NCBI RefSeq assembly: GCF_022479115.1
Contig: NZ_CP092497.1
Coordinates: 186,001-250,000, forward strand
Source of the DNA: Amycolatopsis sp. EV170708-02-1
Lineage (GTDB): Bacteria > Actinomycetota > Actinomycetes > Mycobacteriales > Pseudonocardiaceae
Length of the DNA stretch: 64,000 bases
Reading direction: 5' to 3'
Shown here one piece after another: positions 18,163 through 27,238 of this stretch; the stretch's first letter is position 1, and each line of letters opens with the position of its first letter. Below the pieces are notes generated by a model. That model saw only the letters and a list, made by a program, of their open reading frames with translations. It did not search any database and was not told where the DNA came from. The position numbers and the translations under genes were made by a program.

Positions 18163-18569
18163 GCACCGTCCTCAGTGGACTCGTGCGGCGGGATGACGTA
18201 GAACGGGAAGACCAGGTTGCGCGGGTCGTTGGTGCCGCGCAGCTGGTATTTGATGTCGATCAGCAGCGTGCCGCGTTCGGCCTCCGAGAACCCGACCACC
18301 ACGTCGGTGAGCGTGATCCGCGGCTCCCACCGCTCCAGCGCGGTGCGCACCTCGTAGGCGATCTGCCCGGCGGTGGCCGAGTCGGCGGGCGCGAACACGA
18401 GATCGTGCACCGCGCAGCCGAACTCCGGACGCATCGGCCGTTCACCGGGAGCGGTGGCCAGTATCAGCCGGATGCTCTCGACGACCTCGCGTTCACCACT
18501 GACCAAGGCGATCGACCCCGTCGCGTCGGTGCGCACCGGGAACGCCAGTCCCCTGCCGAGGAAATCCAC
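18159..18569 (-). CDS. gp25/lysozyme-like baseplate wedge protein (Afp9/Pvc9 position)
   Basis: 136 residues, GTG start. It is a GPW/gp25 family protein: DFLGRGLAFPVRTDATGS at the N-terminus, a conserved EREVVESIRLILATAPGERPMRPEFGC segment, and TDVVVGFSEAERGTLLIDIKY at the end. EPR-like and APGERPM motifs are typical of this wedge protein, which connects the sheath initiation site to the gpJ-like ring. It is one base from the PAAR gene. Confidence 0.92.
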   Translation of the reverse strand: MDFLGRGLAFPVRTDATGSIALVSGEREVVESIRLILATAPGERPMRPEFGCAVHDLVFAPADSATAGQIAYEVRTALERWEPRITLTDVVVGFSEAERGTLLIDIKYQLRGTNDPRNLVFPFYVIPPHESTEDGA

Positions 18570-18570
18570 G

Positions 18571-18852
18571 TCAGCCTCCGATCAGGACGGTCGGGCAGCC
18601 CAGGACGATCGGCGCGCCGCAGGCGGCCAGGTCGCCCATACGCGCCGCGGGCAGACCGCCGATCAGCACCGTCGGGCAGCCCGGCGGCACGATCGGTGTC
18701 GGCGGATGCACCGCGGGCGGCGGGAACGAGCAGGTGTGCGGCGTGCCGACGGTGGCGGCGGGCATCCCGCCGATGAGCACGGTCGGCACCCCGGGCCCGG
18801 CGATGACGCCCGGATGCCCGGTCGGGTCGCCGACCCTCGCGGCTGGTGGCAT
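18571..18852 (-). CDS. PAAR-repeat spike tip protein
   Basis: 93 residues. PAAR-type repeats are evident: PAARVGDPTGHPG, PTVLIGGMPAATVG, PTVLIGGLPAARMGD, PTVLIGG. Proline, alanine and glycine spacing and His/Cys residues (GHPG, HTC, CGAP) fit the zinc-binding cone that caps the VgrG-like spike. ATG 18852 is chosen because the longer frame upstream reads through an intergenic hairpin. Confidence 0.9.
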   Translation of the reverse strand: MPPAARVGDPTGHPGVIAGPGVPTVLIGGMPAATVGTPHTCSFPPPAVHPPTPIVPPGCPTVLIGGLPAARMGDLAACGAPIVLGCPTVLIGG

Positions 18853-18922
18853 GCCTGCTCCCTTCAGTGTCCGTCGGCGGGTATCGGTTGCTGGTCTGGC
18901 CGGTGTGCGGAGTCGCCGGCGC

Positions 18923-18945
18923 GTCGCGAAAGTGGCATTCGCGAC
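18923..18945. repeat. GTCGCGAAAGTGGC hairpin repeat between spike and PAAR genes
   Basis: GTCGCGAAAG / ATTCGCGAC inverted repeat, one mismatch from the copy at 10457-10479. It fills the 138-base gap between the VgrG-like and PAAR genes and may attenuate or process the long operon transcript. Confidence 0.65.
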
Positions 18946-18990
18946 ATCCCGCAAGCGTCCGTGCCGGTTTCCGCAGACATCTCCGCCCCC

Positions 18991-20811
18991 TCAGTTGATC
19001 TTGACCACGCTGCCGCGCACGGTCACGACACCGCTCGCGGTCAGCTCCGCCTGGCCCTGCCCCTTGACCGACACCGTCGCGCCTTCGACGTTCACGCCCG
19101 CCGTGCCGGACAGCTTCAGGCTGCTGCCCGCTTCGATGGTCGCGTCGGTCGACGACTTCACGGAAACCTTCTGGCCCTTGAGCTCCAGCGGACCGGTGCC
19201 CGCGTCGATGCTCACCCCGTTCCGCGCCTTCACCGTGACGCCTTTGCCGCTGGTCACTTCGATCATCTGGTTCTTCTGGTCGAGCTTGACCACCAGCTTC
19301 CCGTCCCCGGAGGCGACGACGATGCCGTCCTGCTCGGCGAATTCGAGCTTGTGTCCCTTGCGGGAGACGAAGCCCCGCACGGCGATCTCGCCGCTGGTGC
19401 CGTCGATCGGCGGCGCGGTGAACTTCGGGACCGCGTCGGCGCCGTTGTAGAGCCCGCCGAGGACGTACGGGGCCTCGAAGTCGCCTTGTTCGAAGCCCAC
19501 GAGCACTTCGTCGCCGACCTCGGACATCACCATCGCGCCCCGCCCGTTCCCGGCACCGGGTTGCACAGTGCGCGCCCAGTTGCTGGTGAACTCCTGATCC
19601 AGCCAGGGAAAAGTGAGCTTGACCCGGCCGAGCCCGGCGGGATCCTTGGCGTCGCTGACCACCGCGGGCACCACTCCGGGCCACGCCGACGTCCTGGAGC
19701 CACCGGCGACCAGCCCGTAGAGGGAGCGTTCCTGCCTGCCGGAGACGGCGAACTCGGTGGTGTAACCGACTTCCGCGTTGAACAGATGCCGGGTGCTGGT
19801 GAGCGTGTACTTGCCGGCGAACGGCTTTCCGACACCGGTCAGCGTCACCGCCGCGCCCGCCCGGAGCTTCGGGTTGCCCTTGGCCACCCCGTCGAGTTCG
19901 GTGCAGGCGCCGCCGAGCCGTTCGGACAGCGCGACCGCCGCCGCCTTGGCCTCGGCCTGGGTCCGGCGCGGGGTGTCCGCCGAGACGTACTTGGGGCTGG
20001 AGAACTTTTTCGCGAGCGCGACCGGGTCGACGCCCTCGACCTCGGTTCCCGCGTTCTTCGGCTTTTCGACGGCCACCAAGGGTTTCTTCGCCGTGATGTC
20101 CCAGCCTCGGGCCTCGACCTCGGGCACCTGCTCGGCCGCGGTGACACTGGCGCGCAGGCTGACCAGCGTCCGGTGCGCTTCGAGCACCAGCGGGTCGGTG
20201 TTGGCCTTCGCGGTGGTGGCGGGTGCGGCCGAAGGCTTCTCCGCGAGGCGGAAGTTCAGCGCGCCCCCGCGCACGGCGATCTGGGCGCCGACCGACTCCG
20301 CCAGCCGGGACAGGAAGTCCCAGTCGCTCACGTTGTCCTGGCTGAACTGCGTATGCGCGCGGCCGCCGACACCGGGGACCGGATCGATCTTGCCGACCTT
20401 CAGCCCGGCGCGCTGAGTCACCTTCGTGACGACGTCCGCGAGGGTCATGCCCGGGTAGACCGCGACCCGGCGGCCACGGAACAGGCGATGCGCGTGGTCG
20501 TAGCCGCGGATCTCGGTGAAGGTGCCGATCCGGTCGAGGTCGATCGCGACCGCGGTGACCTCGCCGGAAAGCAGTTCCTGCGGGGCTTCGGGATCGGAGG
20601 TCTGCACCTTCAGCTTGATCTGCGCGCCGACGGTGAACTTCCCCTTGTCCAGCACCACGTGCCCGGAGTCGCGGAACCGCAGGACGAACATGTCCGGCAG
20701 GTTCCGGCTGTCGTCGACATAGGCGTAGGAGAGCAGCGTCTTCACGTCGTCGGGCAGCGGTCCCCCGGCGACCTCGACGATGAGGTTGTTCGCGAAACTC
20801 TCGTTAGCCAT
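18991..20811 (-). CDS. VgrG/gpD-like spike and hub protein (Afp8/Pvc8 position)
   Basis: 606 residues, ATG 20811. The N-terminal half is the gpD/gp27-like hub (FVLRFRDSGHVVLDKGKFTVG, then HRLFRGRRVAVYPGMTLADVV). A LysM-like or gp27-like centre and a gp5/phage_base_V OB domain follow (about residues 360-460: GRVKLTFPWLD, GDEVLVGFEQGDFEAPYVLGGLYNG). A C-terminal beta-helix with regular VTVKARNGVSIDAGTG and VSVKSSTDATIEAG repeats forms the needle. No toxin domain is appended. It overlaps the LysM gene by 8 bases. Confidence 0.92.
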   Translation of the reverse strand: MANESFANNLIVEVAGGPLPDDVKTLLSYAYVDDSRNLPDMFVLRFRDSGHVVLDKGKFTVGAQIKLKVQTSDPEAPQELLSGEVTAVAIDLDRIGTFTEIRGYDHAHRLFRGRRVAVYPGMTLADVVTKVTQRAGLKVGKIDPVPGVGGRAHTQFSQDNVSDWDFLSRLAESVGAQIAVRGGALNFRLAEKPSAAPATTAKANTDPLVLEAHRTLVSLRASVTAAEQVPEVEARGWDITAKKPLVAVEKPKNAGTEVEGVDPVALAKKFSSPKYVSADTPRRTQAEAKAAAVALSERLGGACTELDGVAKGNPKLRAGAAVTLTGVGKPFAGKYTLTSTRHLFNAEVGYTTEFAVSGRQERSLYGLVAGGSRTSAWPGVVPAVVSDAKDPAGLGRVKLTFPWLDQEFTSNWARTVQPGAGNGRGAMVMSEVGDEVLVGFEQGDFEAPYVLGGLYNGADAVPKFTAPPIDGTSGEIAVRGFVSRKGHKLEFAEQDGIVVASGDGKLVVKLDQKNQMIEVTSGKGVTVKARNGVSIDAGTGPLELKGQKVSVKSSTDATIEAGSSLKLSGTAGVNVEGATVSVKGQGQAELTASGVVTVRGSVVKIN

Positions 20812-21568
20812 CGAGTTCCTCCAGCGCCGGCACGAGCAGCCGGGTGCCGGGCCGCAACCGCATCGGGTCGTCGATGTCGTTCGCGTCGGCGATCTCACGC
20901 CACTTCGCCGCGTCGCCGTAGGCACGGAACGCCACCGCCTGCAGGGAATCGCCGGCGACGAACACATGGGTGTCCCGTGCCGCCAGCGCGCCCGAGGTCG
21001 GGTTCTGCCCGCTCAGCTCACCGGCGATCTCCTCCAGGTTCACCGTGCAGACCGCGCGCACCGGGGTGCCCGACGGCGTGAACAGCGTGTACTTCGCGGT
21101 CACGTTGGCGACATACGCGGGGAAGCCGGTCATCCCGCCCCATTTGAAGATCACCCACGGCGGCGAACCCTTGCCGTGCTGGCGGCTTTCCTCGGTGGCG
21201 ACACAGCAGGTGAAGAGCTGCTCGACCTTCTTGACGACGGCGTCGTCCATCTTGTCCGTGGCGTCGAGGAACATCTCCAGCGCGAGCTTGCACGGATCCG
21301 AGCCCTTGAACTCGGGTGGCCCGCTCTTCTTCGCGTTGCGCTGCGGATCACGGGCCCATTTGGCGTTCTTGGTGAGCGAGAGTTCCTTGGGGTTGAACTG
21401 GAACTTGATCTCGAACAGTTTGGCGCCGGGCTGCCCGGTGCCACCGGACTGCGGGGGTTTGCGGACCTCGAGCAGTGCGCGCTGGAGGTTGTTCGGCGCC
21501 GGTTCGCCGGAGCCGTACGCCGCGGGCGGCTGGGATCCGGCGGAGGTGAAGGTGACGGGTGAGGACAT
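20804..21568 (-). CDS. LysM-domain hub protein (Afp7/Pvc7 position)
   Basis: 254 residues. The first ~170 residues match the conserved contractile-injection hub family (FEIKFQFNPKELSLTKNAKW, PPWVIFKWGG). The last ~50 residues are a LysM domain (HVFVAGDSLQAVAFRAYGD through LRPGTRLLVPAL). In injection systems this protein sits between tube and spike; the LysM fold is used structurally rather than necessarily for peptidoglycan binding. The longer upstream frame was rejected because its codons are shadows of the tube gene. Confidence 0.9.
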   Translation of the reverse strand: MSSPVTFTSAGSQPPAAYGSGEPAPNNLQRALLEVRKPPQSGGTGQPGAKLFEIKFQFNPKELSLTKNAKWARDPQRNAKKSGPPEFKGSDPCKLALEMFLDATDKMDDAVVKKVEQLFTCCVATEESRQHGKGSPPWVIFKWGGMTGFPAYVANVTAKYTLFTPSGTPVRAVCTVNLEEIAGELSGQNPTSGALAARDTHVFVAGDSLQAVAFRAYGDAAKWREIADANDIDDPMRLRPGTRLLVPALEELDG

Positions 21569-21570
21569 GG

Positions 21571-22017
21571 CTAGCCCTTCTTCGCCGGGCTGAGAAAGCC
21601 GTGGTGGGCCAGTTCGAGCGTCTCGGTGGCGACCTTCGGCGAGTCGGGCGAAAGTTGCGGCCCGCTCCAGCGCACGGGCACGACCCCCTCCAGCGACCAG
21701 CTGGCGATCACGGTGCCTTCGAGGGTGCGCGCTTCGATGGTCGCGGTCTTGCGCTCGATGCCGCCCGCCATCCCGGCGAACCACTTCGTGATCTGCGAGC
21801 TGGCTTCGGTGACCGGACGGGAGAGTTTGATGTTGGAGTACTTGATCCGGGTCGGGAGCTGCCAGACCATGCCGTTGTTGCCGCCCTCTTCCCGCTGCTC
21901 CATGACGAACTCGCAGCCCAGCCCGTCACAACTGCTGAACGTGCCGAGGTTCCCGAGGTTCTTGTCGTCGAGCTTGACGACGTAGCAAACGGCGACGGCT
22001 TCTTCCGCGTCCGGCAT
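21571..22017 (-). CDS. phage tail tube protein, gp19 family (Afp5/Pvc5 position)
   Basis: 148 residues. It is a T4 gp19-like tube protein: FSSCDGLGCEFVMEQREEGG, LPTRIKYSNIKLSRPVTEAS, and AHHGFLSPAKKG at the end. It is distinct from the other tube protein at 25128-25571. In these systems the second copy forms the ring joining the inner tube to the hub. It lies 2 bases before the LysM gene. Confidence 0.9.
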   Translation of the reverse strand: MPDAEEAVAVCYVVKLDDKNLGNLGTFSSCDGLGCEFVMEQREEGGNNGMVWQLPTRIKYSNIKLSRPVTEASSQITKWFAGMAGGIERKTATIEARTLEGTVIASWSLEGVVPVRWSGPQLSPDSPKVATETLELAHHGFLSPAKKG

Positions 22018-22028
22018 CGGCTTCTCCT

Positions 22029-24521
22029 TCAGTGCGGGCGATCGGTGAGGGCGCCGCGGCGCTCACGGTCGAGTCGGAGTTCGGTCTTCAGCCGCCGCAG
22101 CAGCGGGTCGAAAAGCTTCTTGACGAGTTCCTCGGTCTCCGGCTGCGCGGCCGGTGCAGCCGGACCCGCCGTCGCGGGCACCGGCACCGGCGCCGCGGCC
22201 GGCGGTGCGACGGGCTCCGGCGGTGATGCTTCCGGCTCGCGCTGGACGGCCGGGACTTCGGCCGGTCGCGGCACGACGACGGGCGGCAGGTCGAGCACAA
22301 GGCCGTTCTCGCTCGGCGCAGCGCGTCGCGCCGTCCGCAGAACGTCCATTGTGGACCGTTCGCCGTTCACGGCTTCGACGGTCCTCGCCACCGGCAACGG
22401 CCCGGTTCGCTCGCCGCCCGGCTCAGCGGTTCCCGCCCTTGGAAGCGCCTGCCACGGGGAAGCTCCGGCGTCATTCCGTTGAACGACCGGCGGCAACGCG
22501 ACCTTCGTGGCCGTAAGCGTCTCCGCGACCTGCGGACTCGGCTCGTGGGCGCGCTGGATCGCCGGTGGTGCCGAGACGTCCACGACACGGGCGGACGGCA
22601 GCGCGTTCGTGATCGGCGGAGCCTCGATCACGCGGGACACAGGCAGTTCCGGAAGCGGCGTGGCAGCGCTCCCCCCGCCAGTCAAGGCGGCGAGGGTCGG
22701 CCGGTCCACCGCTTCCGGTGTGGGTGATGCCGCGACCGTGCCGTCGACGACTCGTGCCACCGGCAGCGGTGACGTCGAGGTCGCCGCTGCCGGTGGCGCG
22801 CCCACCGAGCCGCCCGGTGTCCCGGGCGGCTCCGAGGTTTCTGTTGTCCCGGACCGGATCCGTGGTGATTCGGGCAGGTGGACCGTGGTGCCGGGGGAAG
22901 ATCGCGACGACGTGACCGTCGTCAGGCCCGGCGGCGGTTCGCTCGCCCGGGAGACCAGGATCGGGGCGTCCGGAGTCTCCCGCGGCGGCTCGTGCACCGG
23001 CGTCCGAACCGAGGTCTCGGACTGCGGCACCATGTCGGGTTTCGGCGACGATTCGACCGCCCGCGAGACCAAGATCGGCGCGACCGGAGTCTCGCCCGAC
23101 GGCTCGTGCGCCGAGTGCCTAACCAAGATCGGCGCGACCGAAGTCTCCCCCGGTGGCTCATGCACCGGCCTCCGAACCGCGGCATCGGACCGCTGCACCA
23201 CCTCGGGTTCAGCCGGCGATTCGACCGCCCGCGAGGCCAGGACCGGCTCATCGTCCCGCAGACGCTGCACCGGTTCCTGGGCCGAAGGCACGTCCTGCGG
23301 TTTCTCCCGGACCGGTTGGACGACCGGATGCCGGGCGGGCTCCGGCGCAAAGGACCGAACCGAAGCCCCGGACCGCGGCACCTCCCGGTGGTCCGGCGCC
23401 GGCAGCTCCCGGACCGGGTCGATGTCCGAACCCCGGGCGGCCACCGGCGCGGTGGTAACCGTCGTCTCCACTGCCGTGGCCGGAGGAGCCCACTCCTCCC
23501 CCGCCACCATCCGGGCCACCGGCCGCGGGACCTCGTCCGCCACCGGCGCCGGGGCGGCAGGCTCCGCGGGAAGCACCGAGGTCTCGACGTCGCCCGCCAG
23601 CGGAGCGTCCGCTTCGGCGACATCGTTTTCGACGACGGGTACCGGGGGAACAGGAGTCTCGATGGGGCCCGGGTCCGGCAGGATCGGTGCGCCGAGCCCC
23701 AGCCGCCGCGGGACCGCCTCGACCTGTTCCGTCCGCTGGACGACCGGTAGCGCGGGCCTAGGCGGTTCGACCGGCCGCGAGGTCACCACGTCCGCGGCGG
23801 GAAGCGGGTCCGGGGCCTCGACCGGCACGGTCTCGGCGACAACCGGATCGGGCTCGGTCGCGATCGGGCCAGAGGGTGTCGAAGGGAGTTCGACCGCGGG
23901 CTCCGGCGTGTGCTGCGGAGCGCTCGGGGTTTCCGCCCGGATCGCCTGGACCGTCCTCACCGGCGGGCGGTCCGGGACCATCGATGGGCCGGCGGAGGTC
24001 AACGGCATCGACGGCCGGCCGGCTTCACGCGGCGCGGCCGCGACGGCAGGCAGCACCAGCGCGGCCGTCGGCTCGAAAGCCTCCGGCAACGGCTGCGCGG
24101 TCGCCGCCGAGGACGCCGGAGCATCCGGTTCGGGGGCGAGGCTTTCGGCCTCCGGGGCATCCGGTTCGGCGGCACGCTGCACGGACATTCCCCAAAGACG
24201 TGACAGCACACCACGTTTGCGGGCCGACCGCTGCACCACGGGCAGGTCCGGCACGGGGGTCTCGGCCGTCCGCGCGAGACCATCGATGACACCCGAGGGC
24301 TCCGCCGGACCGACCCGATGCCCCAGCGGCTCCAGGTAGGCCGGGCTCTGCCAGGAGGTCAGCGAGGAACTGAATCGCCGCACCGGATTGATCAGCGGAT
24401 GTTCGGCGACGGCGCGCTGGATCGGCGGCAGGCTTCGCCATTCGGCACGGGTCACCGGCAGCGTGGCCGGTGACGGCGTTTCCGGGGGCGAGCCCGGCTC
24501 CTTCCTGCGCCACGTCCACAT
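22029..24521 (-). CDS. large Pro/Ala/Glu-rich disordered protein with PVVQR/PVARVVE repeats
   Basis: 830 residues, nearly all low-complexity and predicted disordered by composition. I recognise no family. The N-terminus (MWTWRRKEPGSP, LPVTRAEWRSLPPIQRA) is ordered-looking, and so is the last ~40 residues (TEELVKKLFDPLLRRLKTEL), a helix rich in Lys/Arg/Leu. Between them at least a dozen short hydrophobic-Arg motifs recur: LPVVQR, MSVQR, PILVSRAVE, LPVARVVD, LPVSRVIE. One ~35-residue unit (GETPVAPILVSRAVE) is repeated in tandem around nucleotides 22950-23175. It sits between the tube-assembly genes and the second tube gene, where tape-measure or assembly proteins occur in related clusters. That function is a guess. 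Confidence 0.72.
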   Translation of the reverse strand: MWTWRRKEPGSPPETPSPATLPVTRAEWRSLPPIQRAVAEHPLINPVRRFSSSLTSWQSPAYLEPLGHRVGPAEPSGVIDGLARTAETPVPDLPVVQRSARKRGVLSRLWGMSVQRAAEPDAPEAESLAPEPDAPASSAATAQPLPEAFEPTAALVLPAVAAAPREAGRPSMPLTSAGPSMVPDRPPVRTVQAIRAETPSAPQHTPEPAVELPSTPSGPIATEPDPVVAETVPVEAPDPLPAADVVTSRPVEPPRPALPVVQRTEQVEAVPRRLGLGAPILPDPGPIETPVPPVPVVENDVAEADAPLAGDVETSVLPAEPAAPAPVADEVPRPVARMVAGEEWAPPATAVETTVTTAPVAARGSDIDPVRELPAPDHREVPRSGASVRSFAPEPARHPVVQPVREKPQDVPSAQEPVQRLRDDEPVLASRAVESPAEPEVVQRSDAAVRRPVHEPPGETSVAPILVRHSAHEPSGETPVAPILVSRAVESSPKPDMVPQSETSVRTPVHEPPRETPDAPILVSRASEPPPGLTTVTSSRSSPGTTVHLPESPRIRSGTTETSEPPGTPGGSVGAPPAAATSTSPLPVARVVDGTVAASPTPEAVDRPTLAALTGGGSAATPLPELPVSRVIEAPPITNALPSARVVDVSAPPAIQRAHEPSPQVAETLTATKVALPPVVQRNDAGASPWQALPRAGTAEPGGERTGPLPVARTVEAVNGERSTMDVLRTARRAAPSENGLVLDLPPVVVPRPAEVPAVQREPEASPPEPVAPPAAAPVPVPATAGPAAPAAQPETEELVKKLFDPLLRRLKTELRLDRERRGALTDRPH

Positions 24522-24528
24522 CGAAGCG

Positions 24529-24687
24529 TCACCGTCCCTCGCTCATCCGAGTGTTGATCCGGGCGATCTCGGCGACGTAGGTCAACCGGTCGTGGTGTTC
24601 GAGGTCGAGGATGTCGTCCAGCGACCAGTGCAGGTGATAGGCGACGTACGCGACTTCCTCGTGCAGCCGTCCGGCCGCGTACGTCAC
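24529..24687 (-). CDS. small conserved eCIS protein (DUF6760-like, about 50 residues)
   Basis: 52 residues from a GTG at 24687 behind a GGGGGA site. The sequence VTYAAGRLHEEVAYVAYHLHW, then DILDLEHHDRLTYVAEI and ARINTRM, matches the tiny proteins regularly found next to tube genes in contractile injection loci and phages. Such proteins are probably tube or hub initiation factors, comparable to Afp6. The GTGA overlap with the restored stop of the upstream gene supports this start. Confidence 0.72.
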   Translation of the reverse strand: MTYAAGRLHEEVAYVAYHLHWSLDDILDLEHHDRLTYVAEIARINTRMSEGR

Positions 24688-25123
24688 GATTCCCCCAGGC
24701 GGCCGCCGGCGACGTCGACGACGAACTCGTGGCCGCACTCCGGGCAGGCGACCCCGCCCGCGTATGGCCTTCGCTGTTGATCCGCCGGTACATGTCCTGC
24801 AGGAACGCCAGATCCGAGGCGAACAGGTTCTCGACGACCCCGGCGTGCACATCGGTGACGTCGCCGATCCGGGTGATCACCCTGGCCAGCAGCACCACCG
24901 TGAGGAAGGCCGAGTTCTCGCGGACCCGGTCGTCCCGCAGCGGGACGAGCTCGTCCCGCGCGGTCGCCAGCCGCATCACCCCGGAGTGGTGCACCTTGCC
25001 CGCGTCGTCGACGTACCCGCGCGGCAGTTCGAACGCGAACTCGGTCCGCAGCTTCGGCCTGGCCTGCGTCTCCGGCACGACGGGGGCTTCTTCGGCCGGC
25101 GCCGACGCCATCACCCTGCGCAT
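24684..25123 (-). pseudogene. tail assembly protein with C-terminal zinc knuckle, frameshifted by one base
   Basis: Read from ATG 25123 (or 25111), the protein has TEFAFELPRGYVDDAGKVHHSG and VLLARVITRIGDV, typical of tail-assembly/tube-chaperone proteins of contractile systems. It then runs into FLQDMYRRINSEGHTRAG. The frame breaks at the CCCC run 24752-24755. One extra C continues as VACPECGHEFVVDVAGGRLGES and stops at 24684, exactly in GTGA overlap with the next gene. The restored length is about 146 residues with a CPECGH zinc-knuckle tail. The perfect restoration of both sequence and overlap argues for a base-calling error rather than a dead gene. Confidence 0.83.
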
Positions 25124-25127
25124 GGGC

Positions 25128-25571
25128 TCACTCGACTTCCATCTGCTCGTAGGTGACCACGAGCTTTTCGGTGAGCACGCTGGTGTCGCCCGCCTTCAGC
25201 GAACCGATCTCCAGGCTCTTCGGCCACGCGTTGGTGAGCTTGTAGCGTTTGAGCGCGGTGCCTTCGTAGTCGTAGACGATGATCGCGCCGCCTTTACGGG
25301 CGGAGCCCATCTTGCCGAAGTGCGCGTCCTTGACCCACTTCTCGAAGCTGCTGTCGTCGGTCAGGCCGCGGGTCAGCGTCACTTCGCCCGCCTTCGGCCG
25401 GCCGGGGAGCTTCTTGATGACGTACTTGCCGTCCACGGTGTTCTGCTTGAGCTCGATGACGTCCTGCTCCATCTTCAGTCCGGAGACCTCGGAGATCTGC
25501 TTGATCTGGACGCCATCGATTTCGAGCCCGAAGGAGTGACCGACGGCCTTGTCAAGGTCGGGAAGTGCCAT
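25128..25571 (-). CDS. phage tail tube protein, gp19 family (Afp1/Pvc1 position)
   Basis: 147 residues. It opens ALPDLDKAVGHSFGLEIDG and contains QISEVSGLKMEQDVIELKQN, VTLTRGLTDDSSFEKWV and EKLVVTYEQMEVE, all typical of the major inner tube protein. It stacks as hexamers inside the sheath. It follows the sheath gene by 15 bases, the standard order, so the two are made together in matching amounts. Confidence 0.94.
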   Translation of the reverse strand: MALPDLDKAVGHSFGLEIDGVQIKQISEVSGLKMEQDVIELKQNTVDGKYVIKKLPGRPKAGEVTLTRGLTDDSSFEKWVKDAHFGKMGSARKGGAIIVYDYEGTALKRYKLTNAWPKSLEIGSLKAGDTSVLTEKLVVTYEQMEVE

Positions 25572-25586
25572 TTCGGAGCCCTTTCA

Positions 25587-27128
25587 CTATTCGTTGACGA
25601 GGCTGGTGCCGCCGGACATCTGGGCCAGCCGGAAGATCACGAACTCCGCCGGTTTGACCGGCGCGATGCCCACTTCGCAGATCACCTGGCCGAGATCGAT
25701 CCCCTCGGCCGGGTTGGTCTCCCGGTCGCACTTCACGAAGAAGGCCTCGTCGGGAGTGAGGCCGAACAACGCGCCCTTGCGCCACTCCATCACCAGGAAG
25801 GCGCTGATGGTGCGCCGGATGCGGGCCCACAGCGCGTCGTCGTTCGGCTCGAACACGACCCACTGGGTGCCGTTGAGGATCGACTCCTCGAGGTAGTTGA
25901 ACAGCCGCCGCACGTTGAGGTAGCGCCACGCCGGATCGCTCGACAGCGTGCGCGCGCCCCAGATCCGGATCCCCTTGCCCGCGAAGGAGCGCACACAGTT
26001 CACGCCGATCGGGTTGAGCAGCTCCTGCTCCGCCTTGGTCAGATGCGTCTCGAGCGCCAGCACGCCGCGGACGACCTCGTTCGCCGGTGCCTTGTGGACA
26101 CCGCGGGTCGCGTCGGTGCGCGCCCACACGCCCGCCATGTATCCGCTCGGCGGCACGTAGGTGTTGGTGCCGCTCGCGGCGTCGAGCACCTGCACCCACG
26201 GGTAGTACAACGCCGCGTACTTCGAGTCGTATCCGGCTTGGTCCATGCGCCAGGAGCGGACCTCCTGCGGGTTGAGCCCGGGTGGCGGGTCGACGATCGC
26301 CATCCGGTCGCCCATCAGCTCGCAGTGCGCGATCATCGCCAGCTGCACGGCCTTGACCCCGTCGAGGTCGATCAGGTCGCGCTGGTGGGCCGCCATCAGG
26401 TCCGGCACCGCGACCATGGTGATCTCGTCGATCGCCTCCAGGCCACCGAAACCGGTGCGATCGGCGACGTCGCCGACGTAGTCGTCGGCCGCGATGCGAC
26501 GCGGGACGGGCGGTGGCTGCGGCGGCTCGGTGAGCACGGCGGTGCCACGGTCCGGCTTCGCCACGGCGCCACCGGTCGCGAGCTCTTCGATCGTGATGAA
26601 GCTGGACTTCTCACGCACCAGCGTGACGACGTTCTCCTTGGTGCGCTTGGTGGTCACGTTGTGGGTCTCGACGACCTTGCCGTCCTTCTTGACGAGCACG
26701 GTGAACCGGTCGTCGCCGGGGTTCTCGCCGGCCGGTTCGGTGACCTCGACGGTGAGCTCCCCGGTCTGTCCACCACTCTCGAGCTCTTTCGCGACGAAAC
26801 GGTAGCCGCCGAGCACGGCCTGGCGAGTCGCCGCCTTGGGCGCCGCACCGTTCTCCTGACCCCGGGGACCGCCGATGCGGACGATGTAGCAATTGGCGCC
26901 GCCGTTGAGGAAATAGCCGTAGACCGACTGGGCCAGATAGCAGCCTTCGACGAAGTCGCCGAACGTCTGGGTGAACTGGGTCCAGTTGGACACCAGGGTG
27001 GGTGTGTTGAAGGGACCGTCCGCCGCGAAACCGACGAAGGCGGCTACGGCGGTGCCCACACCCTCGATCGGCCGGGCGCCCGCCTCGATCTCCTCGACGT
27101 ACACACCCGGGGTGAGATAGGTGGGCAT
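25587..27128 (-). CDS. contractile sheath protein (phage tail sheath family, Afp2-4/Pvc2-4 type)
   Basis: 513 residues, ATG 27128. The start MPTYLTPGVYVEEIEAGARPIEGV is the hallmark N-terminus of sheath proteins. The conserved C-terminal domain has GVNCVRSFAGKGIRIWGARTL, WRYLNVRRLFNYLEESI and GVRIW-like segments, ending in the inner-strand region ETNPAEGIDLGQV. A single sheath gene is present, as in the streptomycete-type clusters, whereas Afp and PVC carry three. It leads a long operon running down to about 10615. Confidence 0.95.
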   Translation of the reverse strand: MPTYLTPGVYVEEIEAGARPIEGVGTAVAAFVGFAADGPFNTPTLVSNWTQFTQTFGDFVEGCYLAQSVYGYFLNGGANCYIVRIGGPRGQENGAAPKAATRQAVLGGYRFVAKELESGGQTGELTVEVTEPAGENPGDDRFTVLVKKDGKVVETHNVTTKRTKENVVTLVREKSSFITIEELATGGAVAKPDRGTAVLTEPPQPPPVPRRIAADDYVGDVADRTGFGGLEAIDEITMVAVPDLMAAHQRDLIDLDGVKAVQLAMIAHCELMGDRMAIVDPPPGLNPQEVRSWRMDQAGYDSKYAALYYPWVQVLDAASGTNTYVPPSGYMAGVWARTDATRGVHKAPANEVVRGVLALETHLTKAEQELLNPIGVNCVRSFAGKGIRIWGARTLSSDPAWRYLNVRRLFNYLEESILNGTQWVVFEPNDDALWARIRRTISAFLVMEWRKGALFGLTPDEAFFVKCDRETNPAEGIDLGQVICEVGIAPVKPAEFVIFRLAQMSGGTSLVNE

Positions 27129-27238
27129 GCGGGGCCTCCTTTGTCGGCGCAGTCGGCGCACTCTCTGTCATCGGCGATGCTCCGGTGTGGGCGCGCGCGG
27201 CGAAACGACCAAGCGGATAGGTCGGCGGGAACCAATCT

